Shown in pieces: positions 7,934 through 15,045 of a stretch of DNA of 64,000 nt. Origin of the DNA: Kyrpidia tusciae DSM 2912 (GTDB lineage: Bacteria; Bacillota; Bacilli; Kyrpidiales; Kyrpidiaceae); assembly GCF_000092905.1 (NCBI RefSeq), contig NC_014098.1, positions 1,674,001-1,738,000 of the forward strand, read 5' to 3'. The translations under genes were made by a program, and so were the position numbers. The notes under the pieces are model-generated. The model was not told the origin of the DNA. It searched no databases and was given only the letters and a program-made list of their open reading frames with translations. Position 1 is the stretch's first letter. Each line of letters opens with the position of its first letter.

Positions 7934-8608
7934 CTAGTTTGGGCAGTAATCGTTATGCATAAACACGGACCACAACATGCGAATTGGCCTTAGACGAGAA
8001 ATTAATTCCACTCCATAGCGATATGTAGACGGCAAAGTAGTTACACACAAGTCTGTTTCTCCATGTACAACTTTAATGGCCGCATCGCTTGTTGAGTTCA
8101 CTTCCACAATTTCGTATTCCAAGCCATATCCATTCAGAAACCAAGGGATAAGGCTAGACGGCGCATGGTGTGTGGCGATTGTAACTGGCCTATGCTTAGG
8201 CAACTCATAGTCCCGACGCTTTGCGACGCCATACAACGGCGTCTCACATATGAACGAAAAAGACAGTCGAACCACTGAGGACATATAAAACCTGTCGATG
8301 CTTTTATAAGCGTTTGCAACAAGTAGAATTTCGGCATTAGCTCTAACAACTTGTTCAAACGCTTCTTCATAACTTGAAAACAGCAGACACTCTTCGGTAT
8401 TGCGCCGTAGCCAGGGTAAAACCCGAAGAGAATTCAACAAGTATAAAGCCGCCACCTCGCTGCTTGTGCCTTCCGGTCCCAAGGTGGCTACCCGTATTTG
8501 TGGGAAATTATAAAGTGCATTCACAAATGTCCAAAAAGATACATCTTGGTCTATTAAAATCTGAGCTGCGGAGTTCGCCAAAATCATCTCAGACGTTGAA
8601 GCAGTCAT
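7934..8608 (-). CDS. BacA-like prephenate decarboxylase homologue
   Basis: A 224-residue protein with the prephenate-dehydratase/periplasmic-binding fold. VATLGPEGTSSEVAA near residue 40 matches the PheA/BacA start motif. Further segments resemble Bacillus BacA as I recall it: DRFYMSS, the ICETPLYGVAKRRDYE stretch, EVNSTSDAAIKVVHGETDL and RPIRMLWSVF. BacA decarboxylates prephenate without aromatising it, the first step of bacilysin synthesis. The rest of the bac pathway (cupin isomerases, reductase, ligase) is not here, so only the reaction type is suggested. It is first in the island operon, preceded by AAGGAG 10 bp before the ATG. A generic PBP-fold role is the alternative. Confidence 0.65.
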   Translation of the reverse strand: MTASTSEMILANSAAQILIDQDVSFWTFVNALYNFPQIRVATLGPEGTSSEVAALYLLNSLRVLPWLRRNTEECLLFSSYEEAFEQVVRANAEILLVANAYKSIDRFYMSSVVRLSFSFICETPLYGVAKRRDYELPKHRPVTIATHHAPSSLIPWFLNGYGLEYEIVEVNSTSDAAIKVVHGETDLCVTTLPSTYRYGVELISRLRPIRMLWSVFMHNDYCPN

Positions 8609-8685
8609 TTGTTAACCACTCCTTTCTTGATCAAGTCCATGTTTATGTGGATAATCCTTTTTTCGGTAAGCAAGTGTTGCACTAA

Positions 8686-8898
8686 TCACTTCACAGCGGA
8701 CGTCTGGGCCTCACGCCAAGCTCTATACTCTCCAAGCCCAGGTAACGGTGACCCGTTTTCCATTCCTGGTCCATGTCCGTCAACAAAGGACCCGACAAAT
8801 ACGACGTCGGCTCCCGATTGAGAAAAATCCGGTTTAAGAAGTCGGCCACACCCCAATCCTTGTTTGTAAGAGCACGTGGAAAAACGCGTTTCCTGGGT
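8686..8898 (-). pseudogene. Possible C-terminal remnant of an unidentified gene
   Basis: A minus-strand frame is open for about 70 codons and ends at TGA (8686-8688), with an in-frame stop at 8899-8901 and no start with a ribosome-binding site. The predicted segment contains SGADVVFVGSFVDGHGPG and a terminal GEYRAWREAQ stretch, which look like protein rather than random sequence, but I cannot assign a family. It is probably the tail of a gene deleted by rearrangement in the divergent region; it could also be chance. Confidence 0.25.
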
Positions 8899-9100
8899 TA
8901 ATCCGATAAAGAGCCATTACCATTCCCCCTCGTGAATGGGTTGGGGCGAATTCCATGATACCAAAGAGAGACGAGATGGCTTATTTTGCGACTTGTGGTA
9001 CCGATCTTTTTTTACACAATGATATAGACCTCACTCCCTTCTTCTTTTCTAGACCAGGAGTGTCCATGCAATGTGTATGAAAGATGCATCAATGACTTTC

Positions 9101-9142
9101 CAGCACTGAAAAATGCCATCCGTTTTAACAACAGCACTGAAA
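9101..9142 (+). promoter_or_regulatory. Phased 11-bp direct repeat, candidate MocR operator
   Basis: CAGCACTGAAA occurs at 9101-9111 and again at 9132-9142. The copies are perfect, in the same orientation and 31 bp apart, close to three helical turns. MocR/GabR-type regulators are known to bind pairs of direct repeats on one face of DNA as asymmetric dimers. The repeat lies just upstream of a candidate -35/-10 pair and 100 bp before the MocR gene, consistent with auto-regulation and possibly control of the divergent operon. Confidence 0.5.
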
Positions 9143-9149
9143 TATCACG

Positions 9150-9178
9150 TTCCAGGAAGAATATTAGCATAGTAAAAT
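9150..9178 (+). promoter_or_regulatory. Candidate promoter of the MocR regulator
   Basis: TTCCAG (9150-9155) and TAAAAT (9173-9178) are separated by 17 bp. The -10 is good and the -35 poor, which fits a promoter that needs an activator bound at the upstream direct repeat. Confidence 0.35.
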
Positions 9179-9242
9179 GGCATTCATAAGAGCCACTTTT
9201 GATCAAGTTTGAATGGGCCACTTCGTTGGGAGGCGGGTGTAC

Positions 9243-10646
9243 ATGACGTCTGTATTGATCACGATAGGCCGGGGAACTGGGACGCCGATCAAACAGCAAC
9301 TTTACGATCAGATCAGAAAAAAGATTATTAAGGGTGAGTTGGCCTTTGGAGACAAATTGCCCTCTTCTCGTGAATTGGCCGATGAATTGCACATATCACG
9401 TAATCTGATCGTTGAAGTCTATGAGCAGCTTGTTTCCGAAGGCTATCTAGAAACCAAAGCTGGTTCGGGAACCTACGTTGCAAAAGGGGCGTATCTGGAA
9501 AGGTCCTTTGATTCAGACGAATATAGTGTTTTCGGCGAACATCTGGTTGCCGAAGAAGATGTAATAGACTTCCGGTCTGGGATACCTGCTTTGGACATGT
9601 TCCCTAGGAAAACGTGGGGATTCATTGCCAGAAGAGTGTATCGAGACGCTCCCCCGGAAGTCTTTGGCTATCGACATCCAGAAGGGGAATTTATATTACG
9701 ACATACCTTGTCGCAGTATTTATCCCGTACACGCGGAGTTAAATGTCATCCTGATCAACTCATTATTACTTCCGGAGCTACACAGGCGTTTGGACTCATA
9801 GCAAGATTGCTTGGTTCCCGGAATTCAGAGGTTGTAATTGAAGATCCAGTAACTCATGAAATTCAGACGATATTCTCGTCTGCGGGATTCAGATTTCACC
9901 CGGTACCAGTGGATGACTACGGCATGAAAACAGAACACATTTCAGCTCAAAATCCGGCGTTTATATTCGTCACTCCTTCACACCAGTTTCCCTTGGGAGG
10001 GGTACTCACAATTCAACGACGGATTCAACTCATTCATTTTGCACGTCAAACAGGTTGTTACATTGTCGAAGATGATTATGACAGTGAGTTTCGTTACCAC
10101 GGCACTCCTGTAAGCTGCATGCAAGGACTGGATCCGGAGCGCGTGGTTTACATAGGCACTTTTAGCAAAATACTTTCACCTGCTCTTCGTTTAGGATATT
10201 TGATCCTACCGCCCGATCTCACCAAAAAATGTAGAGATCTGAAGTGGTTCAGTGACCTGCATTCCTCAACTTTCGAACAACTCGTACTCGCTCAATTCAT
10301 GAAGGAAGGGCATCTTGAAAAGCACATTTCGAAAATGAAAAAAATTTATAGAAAACGTCGGGAAAAGCTGATCGACTGTCTAAATAAACGTTTTTCTAAT
10401 AAGGTCTCGATCCACGGTGATTCTACAGGTCTACACCTTGTTGCAGAATTCAAAGGAATTACATTTTCAGATGAGACCATGAGAAATATTGATGCTCACA
10501 GGGTAAAGGTTTATCCCGTAGAACTTCATACAATTCAAAAATCCGCCCATTCTAATAAGATAATACTGGGCTATGGAAACTTGGGTTTAGAGCAAATAGA
10601 AGAAGGGATAGCTCGACTGGAAAGTGTACTCAAATACTCATACTGA
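9243..10646 (+). CDS. MocR/PdxR-type GntR regulator with aminotransferase-like domain
   Basis: A 467-residue fusion of an N-terminal GntR winged helix (TPIKQQLYDQIRKKII, the LPSSRELADELHISRN turn, then GYLETKAGSGTYV) and a fold-type-I aminotransferase-like domain. The PLP-binding lysine is in YIGTFSKILSPALRLGY, and the DDYDSEFRY motif is present, so PLP should bind. Such regulators sense amino-acid or vitamin B6 metabolites through a Schiff base. The ATG at 9243 is chosen because GGGAGGCGGG precedes it; an in-frame ATG 10 codons upstream has no such site. It diverges from the BacA-like operon, which it probably controls. Confidence 0.85.
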   Translation: MTSVLITIGRGTGTPIKQQLYDQIRKKIIKGELAFGDKLPSSRELADELHISRNLIVEVYEQLVSEGYLETKAGSGTYVAKGAYLERSFDSDEYSVFGEHLVAEEDVIDFRSGIPALDMFPRKTWGFIARRVYRDAPPEVFGYRHPEGEFILRHTLSQYLSRTRGVKCHPDQLIITSGATQAFGLIARLLGSRNSEVVIEDPVTHEIQTIFSSAGFRFHPVPVDDYGMKTEHISAQNPAFIFVTPSHQFPLGGVLTIQRRIQLIHFARQTGCYIVEDDYDSEFRYHGTPVSCMQGLDPERVVYIGTFSKILSPALRLGYLILPPDLTKKCRDLKWFSDLHSSTFEQLVLAQFMKEGHLEKHISKMKKIYRKRREKLIDCLNKRFSNKVSIHGDSTGLHLVAEFKGITFSDETMRNIDAHRVKVYPVELHTIQKSAHSNKIILGYGNLGLEQIEEGIARLESVLKYSY

Positions 10647-10667
10647 GCCTGAACATCGCTTGGTGTT

Positions 10668-10706
10668 ACCGCTTACGCTATTTGGCGGTGAGTGAGCGGT
10701 TTTTTT
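10668..10706 (+). terminator. Intrinsic terminator of the MocR gene
   Basis: ACCGCTTAC (10668-10676) pairs with GTGAGCGGT (10692-10700) with one wobble, followed directly by a run of Ts to 10706. It begins 22 bp after the stop codon. Confidence 0.8.
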
Positions 10707-10792
10707 GTCATGTTCAATGTCGGAGGATTCTCTGGAAGATTGTCGTATAACGATCCATATTGTAACGACAATCATTGCGGGAGGTGAAAAAA

Positions 10793-10836
10793 GGAAGAGA
10801 GACCCTGTAGGTTGCCCGCCTCCGAGTCTCTCTTCC
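10793..10836. repeat. 11-bp inverted repeat next to IS3 copy B
   Basis: GGAAGAGAGAC (10793-10803) and GTCTCTCTTCC (10826-10836) are perfect inverted copies around a 22-bp loop. There is no T tract after the stem, so it is not a standard terminator. It lies at the right edge of the AT-rich island, 15 bp before the probable left end of the truncated IS3 copy, and could be an IS terminus or a transcript-stabilising hairpin. Confidence 0.5.
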
Positions 10837-10850
10837 CGTGCCCGGTTCCC

Positions 10851-11629
10851 CGTATAGTGGTCCCAGGAAACTGAACAAGCGAAAGGGGGCTGTTTAAGCT
10901 ACACTATGGGCATGCGAAAACATTACTCGGCTTCATTCAAAGCGCAGGTCGTTCTGGAACTTCTTAGGGAAGAGAAGACCATTGCACAATTGGCCTCGGA
11001 GTACGGGGTTCATCCAACCATGCTGCACCGGTGGAAGAACACGGCTGTGGATAACCTGTCCAGCCTGTTTGAGGATGTGGATAAAAAGAACACGACGGCC
11101 ATGAAGAGAGAACATGAAAAGGAGGTCGAGGAACTTTATTCCAAAATCGGCCGTCTTACCACTCAAGTCGAGTGGCTCAAAAAAAATCTGGCCTCAACCC
11201 GGACTCGTGAGGAACGGATAGAGATGATCGAACGGGACCATCCCGAGATTCCGTTGAGTAAACAGGCTGAACTGCTGAGTCTCAATCGCACCAGCCTGTA
11301 TTACAAACCTGTGGATAAGCCAGAGGAGGAGGTGCGCCTCAAGCACCGGATCGACGAGATATACACAGATCACCCGGCGTATGGGTCTCGACGGATGACT
11401 GCCGTCCTACGCCGTGAGGGGTGGGATGTCAATCGGAAACGTGTACAACGCTGCATGCGAGAGATGGAAATTGCAGGAGTATGCCCTGGGCCGAACCTCA
11501 GCAAACGGAATGTTCAGCATCAAGTCTATCCGTATCTGCTGCGCAACGTTCGGGCCAGTCACAACAACCATGTATGGGGGATTGATATCACCTATATTCG
11601 GCTCCAAAAAGGCTGGATGTACCTGGTGG
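10851..11629 (+). mobile_element. IS3-family insertion sequence, copy B (3'-truncated)
   Basis: The upstream end (GTATAGTGG at 10852-10860 and the following AAACTGAACAAG) corresponds to the start of copy A. The element runs to 11629, where the coding sequence is replaced by the end of an IS21-family element. Its own right end is missing, so it cannot move by itself. Confidence 0.65.
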
Positions 11630-11646
11630 TGTCAATAGCGGATTAA
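10906..11646 (+). pseudogene. IS3-family transposase, OrfA-OrfB in one frame, C-terminally truncated
   Basis: A single 246-codon frame covers what copy A splits in two: an N-terminal helix-turn-helix (EYGVHPTMLHRW), a coiled coil, WLKKNLAS at the A8 tract where copy A shifts frame, then the HTH_21 linker and the start of the integrase core (HVWGIDITYI with the first catalytic Asp). The second Asp and the Glu are missing because the gene is cut at the IS21 end near 11630; the last codons (VSIAD) come from that end. It cannot be an active transposase. Confidence 0.8.
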
Positions 11647-12180
11647 AACTCCCCAAAAAAATCGTGCTCGATTCCCCACAAATAGCGGATTCAGTTCCCC
11701 AAAATCATCGCGCATCATTCCCCAGACATATGTTCGGTTTACGCGGTCCCCTCCTCCTTCAGCGCATGTGTCACCCCTGCGCGCAGCTTGTCCTTCATCC
11801 GGTAGCTGTTGCCGCGGATGTTGATGGTGGTGGCGTGGTGGAGGAGCCGGTCGAGCAAGGCAGAGGCCAGCACCTGGTCACCGAAGAGTGTCCCCCAGTT
11901 GGTGAAGCTGATGTTGGACGTGATGATCAGGGAGCCATGCTCGTAGCGCTCCGACACGAGCCGGAAGAAGTTCGCGGCGTCCAAGGCGTCAAGCGGCAAG
12001 TAGCCGACTTCGTCGCAGATCAGCAGCTTCGGCTGGGTGTAGATGCGCAGGCGCTTGTCCAGCCGTCCCTCTTGGTACGCCCGTCGCAAGTCGGCGACCA
12101 GCTTCTGCATGGTCACGAAGTAGACGCTCATGCGCTGTCGAATCGCCTCCATGCCCAGGGCCACCGCAAGGTGGGTCTTG
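11630..12180 (-). mobile_element. IS21-family element fragment A (end plus 3' part of istB)
   Basis: The fragment begins at TGTCAATAGCGG (11630) and contains two subterminal repeats that share AATAGCGGATT (11634-11644 and 11681-11691), each followed by CCCCAAAA and an ATCG-containing tail. Such repeated transposase-binding sites are typical of IS21 ends. The istB gene follows on the minus strand and breaks off at 12180 inside the Walker A codons. istA and the other end are missing. Confidence 0.75.
11739..12180 (-). pseudogene. istB: IS21 helper ATPase IstB, N-terminally truncated (copy A)
   Basis: The remaining 147 codons start at GKTHLAVALG, the second half of the Walker A motif, and contain the Walker B KLLICDEVGYLPLD, the RYEHGSLIITSN sensor segment and the C-terminal NSYRMKDKLRAG. 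About 100 N-terminal residues of a normal IstB (about 250 residues) are replaced by a palindromic sequence at 12181-12206. IstB is the AAA+ ATPase that assists the IS21 transposase; this copy is inactive. Confidence 0.8.
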
Positions 12181-12206
12181 CCCTTATGTTGTTCTCTACA
12201 TAAGGG
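12181..12206. repeat. Left palindromic boundary repeat
   Basis: Perfect 9-bp arms, CCCTTATGT (12181-12189) and ACATAAGGG (12198-12206), flank the 8-bp centre TGTTCTCT. Its last 23 bp (12184-12206) recur in the same orientation at 14605-14627. The arm-spacer-arm layout is like a tyrosine recombinase core site. It fuses directly to truncated istB copy A. Confidence 0.75.
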
Positions 12207-12346
12207 CAATTGGACTAAACCGCTAGCGCGGTGGAAAAGACCCCTCCCTCCGTCACCCTGTCTGATACAAGTTTGTTTGGACTCTTTACGTAACTCTCGC
12301 TATCCTATTCATGCATCCCCATGCAACAATAGGAGGAGAGTGCCCT

Positions 12347-13228
12347 ATGGGAGCCCATCAGCACGTGCTTCAGCAGATGACGGAGGACCTTCGACTGCGA
12401 GGATTGTCACCGAACACCGTCGACGTCTATACCCGTGCCGCCCGGATCTTTCTCGAGTTTTGCAAACGTCCGGTGGATCAACTGGATGTCCAAGATGCCC
12501 GTCGGTTTCTGTTGTTCCTCATCTGCGAGAAAAAGCGCTCTGCGGCGACGGTCAACGTCTACAACGCGGCGGTGCGGTTTCTTTTTGCAGTCACTTTGAA
12601 TCGTACCTTTAATCCTTTGCAAATTCCACGCCAGAAAATGCCGAAAACCCTCCCGCAGGTGTTGAGCCGCCCAGAGATCGCATCCATTCTGGAGCATTGC
12701 CACAACCTAAAGCACAAGGCGCTGTTTGCTTTGATCTACGGTTCTGGATTGCGCGTGAGCGAAGCGGCCGCCATCAAAACCCAACACATCGATTCCCGCA
12801 CCATGCGGGTGTTTGTCCAAGGAGGCAAGGGAGCCAAGGACCGGTACACCGTGCTTTCCCACACCGCTCTGCAACTGTTGCGGGAGTACTGGAAAGCGTA
12901 TCGTCCGACCCATCCGGAAGGCTGGCTGTTCCTGGGCACGTATTCGCTGGCTCACATCACCTCAGCGGCCATATCCCGTGCCTTTGGCGATGCGCTGAAG
13001 CGAGCGCAAATCTCCAAAGAGGTCTCGATCCACTCCTTGCGCCATTCGTTTGCGACCCATTTGTTGGAGGATGGAGTTTCCCTGCTGCAAATCAAAGAAT
13101 TGCTCGGACATGCCAGCATCCGTTCCACGACGGTGTATTTGCACTTGGCAAATGTCACCTCTGGGATGCTTAGTCCACTTGATCGCCCGCCATCCACGGA
13201 TAAAGGGAACATCAGTGCCCATGCCTGA
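12347..13228 (+). CDS. Tyrosine recombinase (XerC/D-like integrase)
   Basis: A 293-residue phage-integrase-family protein. The N-terminal SAM-like core-binding domain spans about residues 5-85. The catalytic residues are present: Arg in YGSGLRVSEAA, Lys after the GGKGAKDR strand, the box SIHSLRHSFATHL, then GHASIRSTTVYLH with the nucleophilic Tyr. It should cut and rejoin DNA at a short core site, possibly the palindrome flanking the module. Start chosen at the ATG preceded by AGGAGGAG; an in-frame ATG 12 codons upstream lacks a good site. Its stop overlaps the next gene's start by 8 bp. Confidence 0.85.
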   Translation: MGAHQHVLQQMTEDLRLRGLSPNTVDVYTRAARIFLEFCKRPVDQLDVQDARRFLLFLICEKKRSAATVNVYNAAVRFLFAVTLNRTFNPLQIPRQKMPKTLPQVLSRPEIASILEHCHNLKHKALFALIYGSGLRVSEAAAIKTQHIDSRTMRVFVQGGKGAKDRYTVLSHTALQLLREYWKAYRPTHPEGWLFLGTYSLAHITSAAISRAFGDALKRAQISKEVSIHSLRHSFATHLLEDGVSLLQIKELLGHASIRSTTVYLHLANVTSGMLSPLDRPPSTDKGNISAHA

Positions 13229-14348
13229 ACTCCAAGACATCTTCGCCCAGTATGCTGACTCCTACGCAAAGAGGCACCCGCTCTCCCTCGAACAGGGGAA
13301 AGTGGTCCGGGCCATCCAGAACTGCCGCACCGCCGCCTTGGGAGGACATGTGGATGAGTGTGACCATTGCGGATACACGCATATCTCCTACAATTCCTGC
13401 CGCAACCGTCACTGTCCCAAATGTCAAACCCTGACCAAGGAACGCTGGATCCAAGCCCAGAAGGCGAACTTGCTGCAGGTCGGGTACTTTCATGTTGTGT
13501 TCACCCTTCCGGAGGAGCTGAATCCCGTTGCCTACCAGAACCCCGAGGTGGTGTACAACCTCTTGTTCAAGGCCGCTTCGGAAACCCTAACGGAGTTAGC
13601 GGCGGACCGCACCTATTTAGGGGCGCAGATCGGTTTTACGGCCGTCCTGCATACCTGGGGGCAGAACCTCATGCTCCACCCGCACCTGCATTGTATTGTT
13701 CCGGGAGGCGGGCTGACGACAGACGGACGCTGGGTGAACTCCCGCAAGAAGTTCTTCCTCCCCATCAAGGTGCTCTCGCGTAAATTTCGGGGCAAGTTTC
13801 TGTTCCATCTCAAGCGTGCAACGCTTGCACTCCATGGTTCCTTGGAGCCCCTGCGGGACGGGGACCGCTTTCGGGAATGGATGTCCTCCCTCTACCAGAA
13901 GGAATGGGTGGTCTATTGCAAGCCGCCGTTTAAGACGCCGGCTCATGTGGTGGAGTATCTCGGACGCTACACGCATCGGGTGGCGATTTCCAATCAGCGG
14001 ATTCTTCGCGCGGAAGACGGGAAAGTCACCTTCCGGTGGCGGGACTACCGGGATGGAAATCGGCAAAAAGAGATGACATTGACGGCTGAAGAGTTCATCC
14101 GCAGGTTCTTGATGCATGTCTTACCCAAGGGGTTTACGAGAATTCGGCACTACGGATTGCTCAGTCCCAGAAACCGAAAGACGAAGCTGAGCCTTTGCCG
14201 CAGGTTAACGAAGAGCAACTGCATGCCGGTTCCCAAACTGTCTGCGGTTGAACTGTTTATCCAGTTGACGGGCAAGGATTTCACAGTGTGTCCCCGTTGC
14301 GGGGTGGGTCATCTGACGCGGGCGGCTCCCATCCTCAAAACTGCATAG
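13221..14348 (+). CDS. IS91-family HUH transposase
   Basis: A 375-residue Y2/HUH rolling-circle transposase. The N-terminal zinc-binding domain reads CDHCGYTHISYNSCRNRHCPKC with its cysteines intact; the HUH motif is HPHLHCIVPGGG near residue 150, and the tyrosine region is VEYLGRYTHRVAISNQRI near residue 240. A further cysteine pair lies near the C-terminus (CPRCGVGHL). It would nick and transfer one DNA strand during IS91-type transposition. The ATG at 13221 overlaps the recombinase stop (ATGCCTGA), indicating coupled translation. It appears complete. Confidence 0.85.
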   Translation: MPELQDIFAQYADSYAKRHPLSLEQGKVVRAIQNCRTAALGGHVDECDHCGYTHISYNSCRNRHCPKCQTLTKERWIQAQKANLLQVGYFHVVFTLPEELNPVAYQNPEVVYNLLFKAASETLTELAADRTYLGAQIGFTAVLHTWGQNLMLHPHLHCIVPGGGLTTDGRWVNSRKKFFLPIKVLSRKFRGKFLFHLKRATLALHGSLEPLRDGDRFREWMSSLYQKEWVVYCKPPFKTPAHVVEYLGRYTHRVAISNQRILRAEDGKVTFRWRDYRDGNRQKEMTLTAEEFIRRFLMHVLPKGFTRIRHYGLLSPRNRKTKLSLCRRLTKSNCMPVPKLSAVELFIQLTGKDFTVCPRCGVGHLTRAAPILKTA

Positions 14349-14531
14349 CGGTGGATGATCAGCCCGTGGAATGGGGAGGGGGAAAGTATGCGCACAGACG
14401 GAACAACAACGGTATCTGCGCCCATGCAATTCCAGGGTTTTGCCATGAAACCACTTGCAGGACATACTTTCGCGAGGAATGGCGAAGATTGATTCCCCAT
14501 AGCAGCTAACGACCGCGGTTCAGTCCAAGCA

Positions 14532-14595
14532 AAATATGCGAAGTGGCGCTCAGTCTACAGACGAGCGCCACTTTTTACACCGACTTCGCATATTT
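14532..14595. repeat. Nested inverted repeat at the 3' end of the IS91 module
   Basis: Outer arms AAATATGCGAAGT (14532-14544) and ACTTCGCATATTT (14583-14595) pair perfectly over 13 bp. Inner arms GTGGCGCTC (14543-14551) and GAGCGCCAC (14563-14571) pair over 9 bp, overlapping the outer left arm by 2 bp. Such subterminal hairpins are found at the origin or terminus of HUH elements. It lies 10 bp from the right boundary repeat. Confidence 0.7.
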
Positions 14596-14604
14596 CACTA
14601 TTCA

Positions 14605-14627
14605 TTATGTTGTTCTCTACATAAGGG
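14605..14627. repeat. Right boundary repeat of the recombinase/IS91 module
   Basis: This 23-bp sequence is identical to 12184-12206 and in the same orientation (TTATGT, 8-bp centre, ACATAAGGG). It is joined on its right side to a second, different istB fragment. Confidence 0.75.
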
Positions 14628-15045
14628 TAAAACGCACTTAGCGATTGCCCTTGGCGTCAAAGCGTGCACGGCCAGACTCCGGGTCGCGTTTTTCACCGCC
14701 TCTGAACTGGCGGATCTCTTGTATGCCAGTTTGGCGGATCGTTCCACGCCCCAAAAGCTGGCGTCGCTGAGCCGCTACCACCTGCTGATCATCGACGAGT
14801 TGGGCTACATGCCCATGGACAAGCAACGGGCGAACCTCTTTTTCCAGCTCGTCAGCAAGCGCTATGAGACGGGATCGATCATCCTGACGACCAACATGCC
14901 TTTTGACGAGTGGGACAAGGTGTTTGGCGATACCATTGCTTCTGCCGCCATCATTGATCGTCTGGTGCATCACAGTCACATTTTTCACATTCAGGGTCAC
15001 AGTTACCGGATGAAGGACAAGCTCAAGGCCGATGCCTCCGCCTGA
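14623..15045 (+). pseudogene. istB: IS21 helper ATPase IstB, N-terminally truncated (copy B)
   Basis: About 140 codons remain, beginning at GKTHLAIALGVKA (second half of Walker A) and including Walker B YHLLIIDELGYMPMD, RYETGSIILTTN and the C-terminal HSYRMKDKLKA. The upstream codons come from the boundary repeat, so the break is at the same Walker A codons as in copy A. It is not functional. Confidence 0.8.

Larger units (their letters stand above)
8609..9242. promoter_or_regulatory. Divergent control region between the BacA-like operon and the MocR regulator
   Basis: This 634-bp AT-rich region separates two divergent transcripts. It holds the ribosome-binding site of the BacA-like gene (AAGGAG), a possible C-terminal gene remnant (8686-8898), a phased 11-bp direct repeat (9101-9142), a candidate promoter (9150-9178) and the GGGAGG ribosome-binding site of the regulator. 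The sequences ATGCCAT (within 9112-9120) and ATGGCAT (about 9177-9183) form a further short inverted pair. No other gene is evident. Confidence 0.55.
12181..14627 (+). mobile_element. Tyrosine recombinase + IS91 transposase module bounded by palindromic direct repeats
   Basis: The module carries a complete tyrosine recombinase gene and a complete IS91-type HUH transposase gene that overlap by 8 bp. Its edges are same-orientation copies of a palindromic sequence (CCCTTATGT, 8 bp, ACATAAGGG). Both sides abut istB fragments cut at the same codons. IS91 elements with an accessory recombinase-type gene are known. The left flank reads CTTG next to the palindrome, one of the tetranucleotides recognised by IS91 elements. 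The exact ends are inferred. Confidence 0.6.

Noticed and set aside
12181-14627. CRISPR array or integron from the repeated palindrome
   Set aside because: There are only two copies, 2.4 kb apart, with genes between them; no spacer array or attC series is present.
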